Positions 34,233 to 45,532 of a stretch of DNA of 64,000 nt are shown piece after piece. The first letter of the stretch is position 1; the number at the start of each line of letters is the position of its first letter. The translations under genes and the position numbers were made by a program. This DNA is from Polynucleobacter sp. AP-Reno-20A-A9. GTDB lineage: Bacteria; Pseudomonadota; Gammaproteobacteria; Burkholderiales; Burkholderiaceae. Location of the stretch: the NCBI RefSeq assembly GCF_018882085.1, contig NZ_JACVPB010000003.1:1-64000 (forward strand). Reading direction: 5' to 3'. The notes beneath the pieces were generated by a model. That model did no database searches. It was not told the DNA's origin and was given only the letters and a program-made list of their open reading frames with translations.

Positions 34233-35933
34233 TTAGTTTTTCTTGAATACCTGCTGACCGTTTACCCAGGTTTCATTGACTTCAATGTCTCTAATCTTAT
34301 AAGCGTCCGTTTTCATTGGATTTTTATCAACAATGGCAAAGTCAGCATACTTACCTGGTTCTACCGACCCAATCTTGTCATCCATCTTTAGCTGATAAGC
34401 TGCGTCAATAGTGACCGCCTTTAATGCGTCATTAATGGATACCTTTTCATTTGCATTCAATACCTTTTGCGGGGCAACCTGCCAAAGTCGTGAAGCGCCT
34501 TCCGAGGCATACTTCAATGGATGAATAGGAGATACTGGAGAGTCACTATGGTAAGCAAAATGCATACCCCGTTTAATTAGGCTAGCGCCTGCATCAATGC
34601 GGTTTGCTCTTTCAGGCCCAAGTAGATGATCATGAAATGCCTCACCCCAATAATCTGTATGACCAATTGTGAAGCCAGGGACAACACCCAGTTTTGCAGC
34701 TCTTGAGATCTGCGCTTGCGTGGGAACAGTGAAATGCTCAATTCTTAATCTAGTTTTAGCATCGCCTGGTTTGGTAACCATCTTTTCGAAAACATTCAGA
34801 GTTTGCTCAATCGATTTATCGCCATTGGAATGCACGGAGATTTGCCATCCTTGATCAAATCTTGGCTTGGCAAGATCATAGAGCTCTTGCTCAGTAAAAT
34901 TGAGGGTGCCGGTATTTGCGGTTCCTGCAGGATACGCATATGGCTTAGTCATTGCACCAGTCAGACCTTGATCAGAGCCATCCGCCACAATCTTTACCCC
35001 AATAAGCTTATAAAGGTCATCCCCCTGGCCTGGCTTATAGCCATTGTTGGTAAGCGGATAGGCGCCTGCATACATATATGCTCTCACTCGCACTGGCAGC
35101 TTGCCACTGTGGGTCATCGCATTTAATAAGGCGTATTCCTTATCAACACCAAGGTATCCGCCAACAGTAATTTCTGCTGAAGTGGTGACACCCTTACGCA
35201 CCATTCTCTGACCAACCCTTTCAACAGCTTGCTCAATCATTTCTTGATTTGGAACAGGCATTTTGCTTAAAAACAAATAAAAGGCTGGTACCTCATAAAT
35301 CACCCCTGTTAAATGCCCATTACTATCTTTTAGCAACTGGCCACCCTTTGGATTCGGACTAGCATCAGTCACCCCCGCCATCTCCAAAGCCTTATGATTT
35401 ACATAGGCAATATGCATGCTTTGATTCATCACAAAAATTGGCTTAGTGGTGGATACCTTATCCAAGATATCGGCCGTCAACTCAGCCATGAATGGTTCTG
35501 TCCTGGATGGATCAACACCGAATGCAGTGATCCACTCACCATCCTTTACATTCTTACTGTATGCAGTCAGCTTTGTAACCAAGCTATCCAAGGTGTCATG
35601 TGGCATCGTGAAATTGGACATGTTCTGCCACAGCTCTTCCGAAAATGCCGTGCCCAGAATGTGTACATGAGGCTCAACTAAGCCAGGCATCAAGGTTTGA
35701 CCATTTAAGTTAATGAGCTTGGTGTCTTTGCCTTGCAAAGCTTTCACTTGAGATAAAGATCCAACCTTAAGGATTTTTCCATTCTGAATTGCAACAGCCT
35801 CAGCTGCAGGTTGAGCTTTATTCATTGTGACAATATCGCCACCATAGAAAATAGCATCTGCGCTCCCACTTGCGATGGCTGATTGTGCAATCAAGCACAT
35901 GGCTGTAAAGGCAATTTGATTGAAATGGCGCAT
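34233..35933 (-). CDS. Exported amidohydrolase (YtcJ-like)
   Basis: This 566-residue metal-dependent amidohydrolase has an N-terminal signal peptide ending SAIASG. The metal-binding pair lies in VEPHVHILG (His89, His91). Other family features are the start motif DAIFYGGDIVTMN, KIVADGSDQGLTGAM, the HSNGDKSIEQTL segment with another metal histidine, and HSDSPVSPIHPL near the end with the metal aspartate. The class hydrolyses amides, lactams or cyclic imides; the substrate is unknown. Confidence 0.85.
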   Translation of the reverse strand: MRHFNQIAFTAMCLIAQSAIASGSADAIFYGGDIVTMNKAQPAAEAVAIQNGKILKVGSLSQVKALQGKDTKLINLNGQTLMPGLVEPHVHILGTAFSEELWQNMSNFTMPHDTLDSLVTKLTAYSKNVKDGEWITAFGVDPSRTEPFMAELTADILDKVSTTKPIFVMNQSMHIAYVNHKALEMAGVTDASPNPKGGQLLKDSNGHLTGVIYEVPAFYLFLSKMPVPNQEMIEQAVERVGQRMVRKGVTTSAEITVGGYLGVDKEYALLNAMTHSGKLPVRVRAYMYAGAYPLTNNGYKPGQGDDLYKLIGVKIVADGSDQGLTGAMTKPYAYPAGTANTGTLNFTEQELYDLAKPRFDQGWQISVHSNGDKSIEQTLNVFEKMVTKPGDAKTRLRIEHFTVPTQAQISRAAKLGVVPGFTIGHTDYWGEAFHDHLLGPERANRIDAGASLIKRGMHFAYHSDSPVSPIHPLKYASEGASRLWQVAPQKVLNANEKVSINDALKAVTIDAAYQLKMDDKIGSVEPGKYADFAIVDKNPMKTDAYKIRDIEVNETWVNGQQVFKKN

Positions 35934-36078
35934 TGTTTAACCTTAGGATTTAGGGGGTATTTCTTATGAATTCTAACAGTGCAAAGGCTAGAAATTGGCT
36001 ATGCAGACTATCTCAATCCCAGCACCTTATTGGAATGTCAAATAGCCTTTATTCGCCACAACCTTTAATATTGGGCAC

Positions 36079-37434
36079 TTGTCCCAGCTTTACGACTTCA
36101 GAAAACACAAATTGACCAGCCAGCCAAATCCGACTTTACTCAAAAATTCGAGCAAGAAAGCCAAGGGCATTAGCCTCTTTTCAGCGACTGCCCTCGGCAT
36201 CGGCGGAATGATGGGTGCTGGGCTGTTTTCTCTTTTGGGAACTGCCAGTGCTCATGCGGGGTCACACATTCCCCTGGCATTTTTGTTGGGGGCTATTGCC
36301 GCCTCATTCTCGGTCTACTCATACGCCAAATTAGGCGCTACTTTTCCTAGTAGCGGGGGCGCCGCTACGTTTACGGTAATGAGCTTTGGGCCTGGAGTTA
36401 TTTCTGGTGGCCTCAATATCTTTCAATATCTCGCCTATCTGATTGCGGCAGCACTCTATGCCGCTGGATTCTCCGAATACGCAAATACCCTGTTAGGTGG
36501 AAAGCTGTCCCCTTTCGAAATTAAGCTCGTGGGTGCCGGCATAGTCATTTTTTGTGCCGGCATTAACTTACTGGGTACCGATATCGTTGGCACTGCAGAA
36601 ATGCTGGCGATTGGGTTTGTCACATTTGCCCTTCTACTCTTTTCTATTGAAGGCATTCATGTGGCCGATGTAGGTGCATTTAAGATGTCTAGTTGGTCTA
36701 TTAATGGAATAGCTATTGCTACTGGCATCTTGTATATCAACTACCAAGGCTTTGGGGTTGTGACTAATTCTTCCAATGCCATGCAAGCACCCCAAAAAGA
36801 GCTCCCTCTGGCGATGTTCTGGGCGCTGATTTTGGTAACGATTGCTTACGTATTAGTCAGTACCGCAGTGATACTACTGCTTTCCCCTGCTCAGATAGCG
36901 CAATACAGCGGTCACGTATTAGCCGATGCAGCTCAAATCGTCGCTGGTAAAGCAGGTTTTATTGTGATTGGTGCCTCTGCCCTTCTGGCCTGTGCCGCCG
37001 CACTCAACGCCACGATCTTTGCCGCATCCAATATTGCAGCCGATATGACGCTCAAGAGCTCAGTATCAAAGGCCTTAAGTGACGAGGTCTTAAATACAGA
37101 ATTTCGTGCATTAACCATATCAGCGCTCTTGGTGTTTGCTTTAGTAATGGCATTTCCATTAGACGTTGTTGGCAAAATGGCAAGTCTTGCCTTTTTATTG
37201 GTCTATGCCGCCATTACTTACGGACACATTCGTGTACGAAATCAAACAGGCGCCAAACTTTGGCCGCTTTGGGCGGCCATCATCATTAACCTAGGCTTGT
37301 TTGCTACTTTATTTGTGAATGTGATCGAGACTGCTCCGAATAGCGCCCTTGCTCTAGCAATCGCTCTCGTAGGTTCTTTTGCGATTGAGGCAACTTCTCG
37401 TAAATTTCTGAGAAAGAAATTAAAGACCCATTGA
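36079..37434 (+). CDS. APC-superfamily amino acid permease
   Basis: This 451-residue protein has about twelve hydrophobic segments and the APC hallmarks GIGGMMGAGLFSLLG and SYAKLGATFPSSGGAA near the start. It should carry amino acids or related compounds in symport. The start is uncertain: the frame has only TTG codons at 36079 and 36112 ahead of the first helix, neither with a clear ribosome site. Its end overlaps the convergent hypothetical gene by 15 bases. Confidence 0.85.
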   Translation: MSQLYDFRKHKLTSQPNPTLLKNSSKKAKGISLFSATALGIGGMMGAGLFSLLGTASAHAGSHIPLAFLLGAIAASFSVYSYAKLGATFPSSGGAATFTVMSFGPGVISGGLNIFQYLAYLIAAALYAAGFSEYANTLLGGKLSPFEIKLVGAGIVIFCAGINLLGTDIVGTAEMLAIGFVTFALLLFSIEGIHVADVGAFKMSSWSINGIAIATGILYINYQGFGVVTNSSNAMQAPQKELPLAMFWALILVTIAYVLVSTAVILLLSPAQIAQYSGHVLADAAQIVAGKAGFIVIGASALLACAAALNATIFAASNIAADMTLKSSVSKALSDEVLNTEFRALTISALLVFALVMAFPLDVVGKMASLAFLLVYAAITYGHIRVRNQTGAKLWPLWAAIIINLGLFATLFVNVIETAPNSALALAIALVGSFAIEATSRKFLRKKLKTH

Positions 37435-37920
37435 GCGGTGCAAAATTTTAGATTTCATCTCTGCCCACAGACTTTCAAAATCTTCAATTTTTTCTTCTGA
37501 TATCTGCACAGGCTCAAAGAGGCCGCCAAAGATAATAGAGCCCTTCTTCACCAAAGTCTTATCAAACTCACCCAAGGATATCGGCTTATCGTCCATATCT
37601 CTGGTGAGCTCAGCCGAGCAGACAATCGCATCTGCATCATCTCGATCAATTACTGCAAACTCAATGAACTGTTGATTCTTTTCGACAATGACCAAAGTAC
37701 CACGGGCATAGCAAACCGCCTCATGTGCTTGCACGATATAAGCAAGAAACCGGCTCTGCTCATCGCCATCCCCCATGGGAAGATCGTCAATAAAGAAAAG
37801 GTATTGATCTCCCTCGCCATTTACCAAAGTAAATACCTTTGGAACAACCCCATGGCCTAAAGCCAAATTGCGGTAATAGGAAGAAATTTCTACTGCGAGA
37901 TTTTCAGCAAATAAGTGCAT
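37420..37920 (-). CDS. Hypothetical protein, soluble, acidic
   Basis: I do not recognise this 166-residue protein. It is acidic, has no signal or membrane segment, and begins MHLFAENLAVEISSYYRNLA. It has alternating strand-like stretches such as VFTLVNGEGDQYLFFIDDLP and TLVIVEKNQQFIEFAVIDRD. It is the last gene of a likely minus-strand series (MFS, dienelactone hydrolase, DUF4239-like), 17 bases after the previous stop. Its 3' end overlaps the APC permease gene. Confidence 0.7.
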   Translation of the reverse strand: MHLFAENLAVEISSYYRNLALGHGVVPKVFTLVNGEGDQYLFFIDDLPMGDGDEQSRFLAYIVQAHEAVCYARGTLVIVEKNQQFIEFAVIDRDDADAIVCSAELTRDMDDKPISLGEFDKTLVKKGSIIFGGLFEPVQISEEKIEDFESLWAEMKSKILHRSMGL

Positions 37921-37937
37921 AGTGATTCGGGAAAATA

Positions 37938-38744
37938 TTACTCTTTACGGGTTTTAATAGATTCAATAATTTTATAGAAGGCATCCGGCTGAACCGCATT
38001 TTGGCCTTTAAATGGCTGATCGGTAATAACCAATAAAGAAATCAACGCTCCCATCGTAATCGGCAGAATCTTCAAGCCTAAAAAGAATGAGTCTGATGGC
38101 AAGAAAAGCGTATTGATACCCATCAAGGCAAACATACAGATCAAAATAACAATCCAGAATAAGCCCGGCAACCGGATATTGGAACGCTCAATACGCGCCT
38201 CCCTACTCTCAGCAACCTCTTCGGATTTTTTGATGATATCGGTATACATTGCTGTTTGACGATTGGTTTGGGGTTCGATAGACATGAGTTGTCTAGAAAT
38301 TCCACGCCAGAGCATATGCGTATTGGAACTTCCCTCGCCTTTCTGCAATCGAGCCCACTCGTCATTAACGATGGAATTCATATACTCAAATAACTCAATA
38401 CGAATAGGCGCTATGGATGGATCACCAAATCGAGTAAGTAGACGATCTAAGTTATTAATGCGTCCAGCCTCTTGGGATACTAGTGTTTGCACTTCGCGAA
38501 AATTGCTTTGTGCTTGATTGAGTAAAAAACCAATTAAGAGCCCGCTTAAAGTAATGATTGATCCAAAAAGACCCAAGCCCAATCGAGTGCTATCTTGTGT
38601 AGGCGCAAAGATCGGGATGGTTTGCAATAGGCGCGGCAGCACATCTAGCAGTGTGACGAAAAATAGAATCAATAGCAGGAGAATTTGGATGTTACTTTTT
38701 TTATAAATCCAGTTAAAAAAAACATCTTCACGTCGAGTATTCAT
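37938..38744 (-). CDS. DUF4239-like membrane protein
   Basis: This 268-residue protein has two hydrophobic segments near the start (about 20-38 and 52-75), a charged central region of about 110 residues, and two near the end. The LIGFLLNQAQSNFREVQTLVSQEAGRINNLDRLL segment resembles the DUF4239/bestrophin-like family. That family has no established function, although bestrophins are anion channels. It starts five bases after the dienelactone hydrolase gene. Confidence 0.6.
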   Translation of the reverse strand: MNTRREDVFFNWIYKKSNIQILLLLILFFVTLLDVLPRLLQTIPIFAPTQDSTRLGLGLFGSIITLSGLLIGFLLNQAQSNFREVQTLVSQEAGRINNLDRLLTRFGDPSIAPIRIELFEYMNSIVNDEWARLQKGEGSSNTHMLWRGISRQLMSIEPQTNRQTAMYTDIIKKSEEVAESREARIERSNIRLPGLFWIVILICMFALMGINTLFLPSDSFFLGLKILPITMGALISLLVITDQPFKGQNAVQPDAFYKIIESIKTRKE

Positions 38745-38749
38745 AAGGC

Positions 38750-39436
38750 CTAACTATTGATATTTTTTTGTAGGAAATTAAGAGTGCGTTCCCAGGCCAG
38801 CTGTGCTGCTTCAGCGTTGTACTTTAGCGGTGCCAATCCCCGTTCATCGGATTTAGGGTTTGCAAAGGCATGCTTTGTGTCGTAGCGATGAAATTCATAA
38901 CTCACACCTGCTTGCTGTAGCTTTTGCTCTAGTTGATCGACTCCAGCTATTGGGAAGAACTCATCATGCGTAGCCCAGTGGCCCAACATCGGCTTGCTAA
39001 TAGCATCAGCTTTTACATACTCCAAAGGAGGATTGCCGTACCAAACGATAGAAGCATCGAGTTCGGGCACATTACAAGCAGCCAAAATAGTCAGCGCACC
39101 ACCCATGCAAAATCCTGTTACCGCTACCTTTGCACTACCAGTGGCTTTCAAGTATTGAACCGCACCCCGAATATCCTGACCAGCAGCATCTCCAAAATTA
39201 AGGTCGCCCATTAAATGCTCGGCTTCATTGGCTTCAACCGCTAACTTGCCTCGATATAAATCGGGGACTAGTGCGCGATACCCTGCTTCAGCAAGGCGAT
39301 CGGCAACTGCCTTAACCTCATCATCAAGTCCCCACCATTCCTGAATGACAACCACTCCAGGAGCATTCGTATTATCCACTGGCTCAGCCAAGTAACCATT
39401 TACCGCCTGTCCATCAGGTCTTTTAAATTCAATCAT
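38750..39436 (-). CDS. Dienelactone hydrolase family protein
   Basis: This 228-residue enzyme has the Cys-Asp-His triad of dienelactone hydrolases: Cys110 in TGFCMGGAL, Asp158 in THDEFFP, His189 in DTKHAF. The EWWGLDD motif after strand 3 is also typical. Members open lactone rings in aromatic ring cleavage. No chlorocatechol pathway genes are nearby, so the substrate is unknown. A good GGAG ribosome site precedes the ATG. Confidence 0.88.
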   Translation of the reverse strand: MIEFKRPDGQAVNGYLAEPVDNTNAPGVVVIQEWWGLDDEVKAVADRLAEAGYRALVPDLYRGKLAVEANEAEHLMGDLNFGDAAGQDIRGAVQYLKATGSAKVAVTGFCMGGALTILAACNVPELDASIVWYGNPPLEYVKADAISKPMLGHWATHDEFFPIAGVDQLEQKLQQAGVSYEFHRYDTKHAFANPKSDERGLAPLKYNAEAAQLAWERTLNFLQKNINS

Positions 39437-39461
39437 GGAGTCTCCTTATGTTCTTTAGTTC

Positions 39462-40727
39462 TTACGCTTTTTTCATATCAGAATGAATATATCCCACAAC
39501 CCAAAAAGTGAGCAAGCCACAAATGGCAGCCCCATAACCAACTAGGTTGTAATGTTCCATCCTGCCATTAGTTGTAATTGTGACCACCAGGCCTGCCACT
39601 ACTGATGCTATGCCGGAAGCTAACATCTGTACTGAGCCAATTAAGCTCATAAAGGTTCCCCGAATTTTAGGCTCCACCATTTGACTCACAATAGCCATGG
39701 CCGGAATCATTCGGCCAGAAATCAAGACAAAGAAGGCGGTCTGATTAACAAGTACCACCCATAAAGGAACCGGTATTAAATTGGTTGTTACTAGGATCGG
39801 TATCAAACTAATGATGGCTAGTATGCGAAATACTTTGACCTTGCCATATTTATCCGCCATGTGTCCAATAAATCTAGAGCTCATCAAAGTCGCCAAACCA
39901 CCACAAAGATAGATCAGGGAAATGTAGGAATTTTCGATCCCAACGTTAGCGGTGAGATAAAGGGCAATATAAGGAATGACAGTAAAGCCAGTCAACATAA
40001 TTAGACCCACAAACAGAAAGGCACGTAGATGGCGATGGGCCACAAAGACTTCGTAGATTTGCTGGAAGCGACTACCCTCATGAATGTGATGCAAGTGTCC
40101 AGAAATTTTGGGGATATAGCGATATCCAATCAATAGAATCAATATAGAGATCAGGCCAATAAACATAAATGGAGCGCGCCAGCCTAGAAAGCTGATGTGG
40201 TTTGCTAAGAACAAACTCAAAGGCACGCCTGCAACAGTTGAAACTGAGAACGCAGCCATGACCGTACCCAGCGCCTTACCCCTGCGCTCAAAAGGAATGG
40301 AATCAGCCACAATCGTCTGCACCAAAGATCCTAGAATGCCTCCAAAGGCGCCTGCGCATGCACGGGCGATAAATAACATGTGGTAGTTTGAAGCAAATCC
40401 ACAAGCTATCGTTGCAATAATGAAGCAAACATACAAACGCAGGAGCAATTGCCTCCGTTCAAAACGGTCGATGTAATAAGTCGCAAACACCCCAGCGATC
40501 GCAGCGGCAAAAGTATAAGAAGACAGCAGCAGACCGAATTGATGCGTATTAATGGAAAGTGCTGTAATGAACTGAGGCCCCAAAGGCATCATGATCATGA
40601 AGTCAAGGATGTGGGTGAACTGAATACCCGCCAATGAAAACAAAAAGAAGCGCTCTTGCTTCTTCGTTTCGGCTGTATGAGGGGCGTTATTCAAGGGCTG
40701 CTTTACTTGGGTTATTTGATATGACAT
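39462..40727 (-). CDS. Major facilitator superfamily transporter
   Basis: This 12-helix exporter has the family motif region DRFERRQLL after helix 2 and the second-half repeat ADKYGKVKVFR. The ATG at 40727 (MSYQITQV), preceded by AGGG, is preferred to the upstream codon at 40811, which would lengthen the tail across the divergent gene's start. Length is 421 residues. It resembles drug or sugar-efflux MFS proteins. It heads a minus-strand run with the dienelactone hydrolase. Confidence 0.85.
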   Translation of the reverse strand: MSYQITQVKQPLNNAPHTAETKKQERFFLFSLAGIQFTHILDFMIMMPLGPQFITALSINTHQFGLLLSSYTFAAAIAGVFATYYIDRFERRQLLLRLYVCFIIATIACGFASNYHMLFIARACAGAFGGILGSLVQTIVADSIPFERRGKALGTVMAAFSVSTVAGVPLSLFLANHISFLGWRAPFMFIGLISILILLIGYRYIPKISGHLHHIHEGSRFQQIYEVFVAHRHLRAFLFVGLIMLTGFTVIPYIALYLTANVGIENSYISLIYLCGGLATLMSSRFIGHMADKYGKVKVFRILAIISLIPILVTTNLIPVPLWVVLVNQTAFFVLISGRMIPAMAIVSQMVEPKIRGTFMSLIGSVQMLASGIASVVAGLVVTITTNGRMEHYNLVGYGAAICGLLTFWVVGYIHSDMKKA

Positions 40728-40785
40728 TATCAACCCTGATAAGGATGTTTGCTTATCCAATCCTTTTTCAGCTACCTCTAAATTT

Positions 40786-41301
40786 ATGCCAATATCTACT
40801 GAAGTTATCAATCAAGCATCTCTAGCCGGTATTCCTATACTCCCGTTAATAAGGGATAGTCTTTATGGGGTGCTAGGCCTCATTGTGGTGATTGCTTTTC
40901 ATGGTGGCTTTATCAATTTCGTCATGATTCGCTTTGAGCGGTTGACTAATCAAAACCTCAAGAAAAAGCAATATGACCGCGTTTTTTTTCATTTCTACGC
41001 ATCTTTTTTAATCATCGCCCTCATTCACCTGTTAGAAATTATCATTTGGACAATCTACATCATCAGACTCAATTTAATTGATGATGGCCTACAGACCTTG
41101 CTCTTCGTGGGGAGCTGCTACACCACGGTGGGCTTCGTCTCAGATATTCTGCCAGCCGGCTGGAAAAGCTTAGCTTTCTTTATCTCTTTTTCAGGATTAT
41201 TCTCAATCGCATGGACCACCTCAACCATGATTGGGATGACCGCCACTTTTAAGGCGGCCTGGAATATCAAACACCACCAAAACGACCCTACCGTCTCTTA
41301 A
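40786..41301 (+). CDS. Two-helix potassium-channel-like membrane protein with altered filter
   Basis: This 171-residue protein has three or four hydrophobic segments. The segment LLFVGSCYTTVGFVSD followed by a final helix resembles the pore and inner helix of two-helix K+ channels (Ion_trans_2). The filter reads TTVGFV (113-118), where active channels have TVGYG or TVGFG, so the last glycine is lost. Ion conduction is therefore doubtful. It diverges from the MFS gene and overlaps the convergent next gene by 14 bases. Confidence 0.6.
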   Translation: MPISTEVINQASLAGIPILPLIRDSLYGVLGLIVVIAFHGGFINFVMIRFERLTNQNLKKKQYDRVFFHFYASFLIIALIHLLEIIIWTIYIIRLNLIDDGLQTLLFVGSCYTTVGFVSDILPAGWKSLAFFISFSGLFSIAWTTSTMIGMTATFKAAWNIKHHQNDPTVS

Positions 41302-41779
41302 TATAGTAACCATATACGCAACGAGTCCCGCCCCTAGAAGGGTTGTGCGTATCGTGAATCACGCCATCCATGATTGCGGTGAGATGCTTAGAAACTTTAG
41401 CAATCAGTATTTCCTTGGGAAGCTCATCAGGACGTAGGTGCACCTGGCAACCTGCCCCCACTTTCATGGTGGGCACCCATTCAAAACCTAAACCCAAAAT
41501 GTAATCATGAAATACATTCCGGTGATTACCGTTCCTAGGTGATGAACCTTTGACATTCAGTCTTTTAGCAAGACGGTCATTTCTTAGTTGGGCGTAACTC
41601 TCATTTGCCAACCTTAAATCCTCATAGACGCGCATGTAAGGTAGGTTTGCAGCAATCGCAATGGATCTCACAACGCAGTCCCCTGCACCACCTTTGAAGC
41701 CAGCCGCCTCCCTACCACCATCATTAAAGTGAAATGAAAACAGGGAAGTTTTAGAGAAGGGGTTTAGAAATCCAAACAT
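41288..41779 (-). CDS. Papain-like-fold small protein, putative cysteine peptidase
   Basis: This 163-residue protein of unassigned family has the segment GGAGDCVVRSIAIAANLPY with Cys35 at a helix start. Near the end is KHLTAIMDGVIHDTHNPS, giving His132 and Asp143. This Cys-His-Asp order and spacing suggest a papain-like fold, as in small uncharacterised proteins of phages and plasmids. Proteolysis is inference. No signal peptide is seen. Confidence 0.5.
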   Translation of the reverse strand: MFGFLNPFSKTSLFSFHFNDGGREAAGFKGGAGDCVVRSIAIAANLPYMRVYEDLRLANESYAQLRNDRLAKRLNVKGSSPRNGNHRNVFHDYILGLGFEWVPTMKVGAGCQVHLRPDELPKEILIAKVSKHLTAIMDGVIHDTHNPSRGGTRCVYGYYIKRR

Positions 41780-41793
41780 TTGACGGTACCCAA

Positions 41794-41827
41794 TAAAAAA
41801 TGGATTTGCTTTTTGGGCAAATCCATT
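41794..41827 (-). terminator. Terminator of glcB
   Basis: An 11-bp perfect stem (AATGGATTTGC with GCAAATCCATT) encloses seven bases. On the minus strand it runs directly into TTTTATTGG. It lies about 23 bases beyond the stop codon. Confidence 0.8.
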
Positions 41828-41849
41828 CTTACTTAAAGCATCGGCTAAT

Positions 41850-44066
41850 TTACTTAGCGTGTGCCTTCTTCACTTCTAAGCGCCATGCGTGCAACAAAGG
41901 CTCTGTGTAGCCATTAGGCTGCTCAAGACCTTTGAAAATCAAGTCACTAGCGGCTTTATAGGCATATGAATCTTTGTAGTTAGGCATCATTGGCTGATAC
42001 AAAGCATCACCAGCATTCTGGCCATCCACCACTTTAGCCATACGCTGCAAACTCTCGTTGACCTGATCAGCAGTCACGATGCCATTGAGTAACCAGTTAG
42101 CAATATGTTGGCTAGAGATACGCAAAGTTGCACGGTCTTCCATCAAGCCTACGTTATGAATATCAGGGACCTTAGAGCAACCTACGCCTTGATCGATCCA
42201 ACGAACTACATAACCCAAGATGCCTTGGCAGTTGTTATCTAATTCTTGCTGAATCTCTTCCTTAGACCAGTTAGCCTTCTCAACCACCGGAATAGTCAAC
42301 AGATCATTGAGTAATGCTTCAGCTTCCGCAGCCGTATCGAGCTTTTCCATTTCTTTTTGGATTTCAGCTACTTTTACTTGATGATAGTGAAGCGCATGCA
42401 AGGTAGCCGCTGTTGGTGATGGTACCCAAGCTGTATTTGCCCCTGCCTTAGGGTGAACAATCTTCTGCTCAACCATGGCCTTCATCAGGTCGGGCATTGC
42501 CCACATACCTTTACCAATTTGAGCGCGGCCACGCAAGCCGCAATCCAAGCCTGCAAATACGTTACGACGCTCATAAGCGGATAACCATTTGCTGGTTTTC
42601 ATGTCGCCTTTGCGCATCATTGGACCCGCGTACATTGCAGTATGCATTTCATCGCCAGTGCGATCCAAGAAACCAGTATTAATAAAGGCAACGCGTGCGC
42701 CTGCAGCGGCAATTGCTGCTTTGATGTTGGAGCTCATACGACGCTCTTCATCCATAATGCCAAGCTTTACGGTATCCGCTGGTAAGCCGAGTAATTTCTC
42801 AACGCGACCAAAGAGTTCGCCCGCAAAAGCCACTTCTTCTGGGCTATGCATTTTTGGCTTCACGATATAAACGGAACCCTTGCGAGTATTTCCAATCGCC
42901 TGGCTTGCTGGACGGTTGATGTCATACAGAGCAATCAATACAGTCACTACGGCATCTAAGATGCCCTCGTAGATTTCCTTGCCTTCACCGGTAATGACAG
43001 CTGGGTTCGTCATTAAATGACCAACATTACGGAGGAACAAGAGTGAGCGGCCGTGCAGAGTTACGACGCCATCTTTTGCATCAACAGCACCGATACCAGC
43101 TTTGTATTTGCGATCTGGGTTCAGTGAGCGAGTAATCGTCTTGTCGCCCTTCTTTACTTCCTCAACCAAAGTGCCTTTTAAGATACCTAACCAGTTGTCA
43201 TAAGCAAGAACCTTGTCGTCAGCATCAACGGCAGCAATAGAGTCTTCCAAATCTAAAATAGTAGAGAGTGCAGCCTCGAGTACAACATCGTTAATGCCGG
43301 CAGGATCGCTGGCACCAATGGTTTTGCTCTTATTGATTTCAATATCAATGTGAATGCCGTTATTGCGCAGCAAGATAGAACTTGGAGCTGATGCCTCACC
43401 TTGGTAACCAACAAATTGCTTCTCATCCGCCAAACCAGTTGTAGTGCCGTCTTTTAATTTAACGGACAATTTATTGCCATCAACAGAGTAAGCAACTGAG
43501 TCACGGTGTGAACCCTTAGCTAAAGGTGCAGCCTGGTCCAAGAAATTGCGAGCAAATGCAACTACTTTTGCGCCACGAATAGGGTTGTAAGCACCAGCTT
43601 TAGTGGCGCCATCTTCTTCTGAGAGAACATCAGTGCCATAGAGAGCGTCATATAAAGAGCCCCAACGTGCATTAGCAGCATTTAAGGCATAACGCGCATT
43701 GAGAACCGGAACCACTAATTGAGGGCCGGCTTGAAGCGCCAACTCATCATCCACGTTTTGAGTTGTAGCAGTAATTTTTCCTGGAACATCCACCAAGTAA
43801 TCAATCTCTTTCAAGAACTTGCGATACGCTGGCATATCTGTGATTGGTCCTGGATTAGCTTGGTGCCATTTATCCAAATCCAACTGAATGCGATCGCGCT
43901 TTGCAAGCAACGCATCATTCTTTGGTGTGAGGTCTTTAACAATCTCATCAAAACCCTTCCAAAAATCGGCACTCTTAATGCCGGTACCCGGAAGCACTTT
44001 GTCTTCGATAAAGCGATATAGGGGAGTTGCCACTTGGAGGCTATTGCAGGTAGTGCGCGCGGTCAT
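41850..44066 (-). CDS. glcB: Malate synthase G
   Basis: This 738-residue enzyme makes malate from glyoxylate and acetyl-CoA (glyoxylate cycle and glycolate use). It matches the long GlcB form. Recognisable segments are [12 protein letters not shown] near the start, [31 protein letters not shown] and [20 protein letters not shown] near the C terminus, which holds the catalytic aspartate. No isocitrate lyase gene is nearby. Confidence 0.95.
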   Translation of the reverse strand: MTARTTCNSLQVATPLYRFIEDKVLPGTGIKSADFWKGFDEIVKDLTPKNDALLAKRDRIQLDLDKWHQANPGPITDMPAYRKFLKEIDYLVDVPGKITATTQNVDDELALQAGPQLVVPVLNARYALNAANARWGSLYDALYGTDVLSEEDGATKAGAYNPIRGAKVVAFARNFLDQAAPLAKGSHRDSVAYSVDGNKLSVKLKDGTTTGLADEKQFVGYQGEASAPSSILLRNNGIHIDIEINKSKTIGASDPAGINDVVLEAALSTILDLEDSIAAVDADDKVLAYDNWLGILKGTLVEEVKKGDKTITRSLNPDRKYKAGIGAVDAKDGVVTLHGRSLLFLRNVGHLMTNPAVITGEGKEIYEGILDAVVTVLIALYDINRPASQAIGNTRKGSVYIVKPKMHSPEEVAFAGELFGRVEKLLGLPADTVKLGIMDEERRMSSNIKAAIAAAGARVAFINTGFLDRTGDEMHTAMYAGPMMRKGDMKTSKWLSAYERRNVFAGLDCGLRGRAQIGKGMWAMPDLMKAMVEQKIVHPKAGANTAWVPSPTAATLHALHYHQVKVAEIQKEMEKLDTAAEAEALLNDLLTIPVVEKANWSKEEIQQELDNNCQGILGYVVRWIDQGVGCSKVPDIHNVGLMEDRATLRISSQHIANWLLNGIVTADQVNESLQRMAKVVDGQNAGDALYQPMMPNYKDSYAYKAASDLIFKGLEQPNGYTEPLLHAWRLEVKKAHAK

Positions 44067-44131
44067 GTTGATATCTTCTTAAGCAAAAGTTAATAAATAG
44101 GTTTGGTTAATAAATTATTAAATATTTTCCA

Positions 44132-45532
<1,401 letters not shown>

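Noticed and set aside
34233..41779. Defence island or integrated element
   Set aside because: The stretch has accessory genes but no integrase, direct repeats at the tRNA-Leu, nuclease or toxin-antitoxin genes that would support this.
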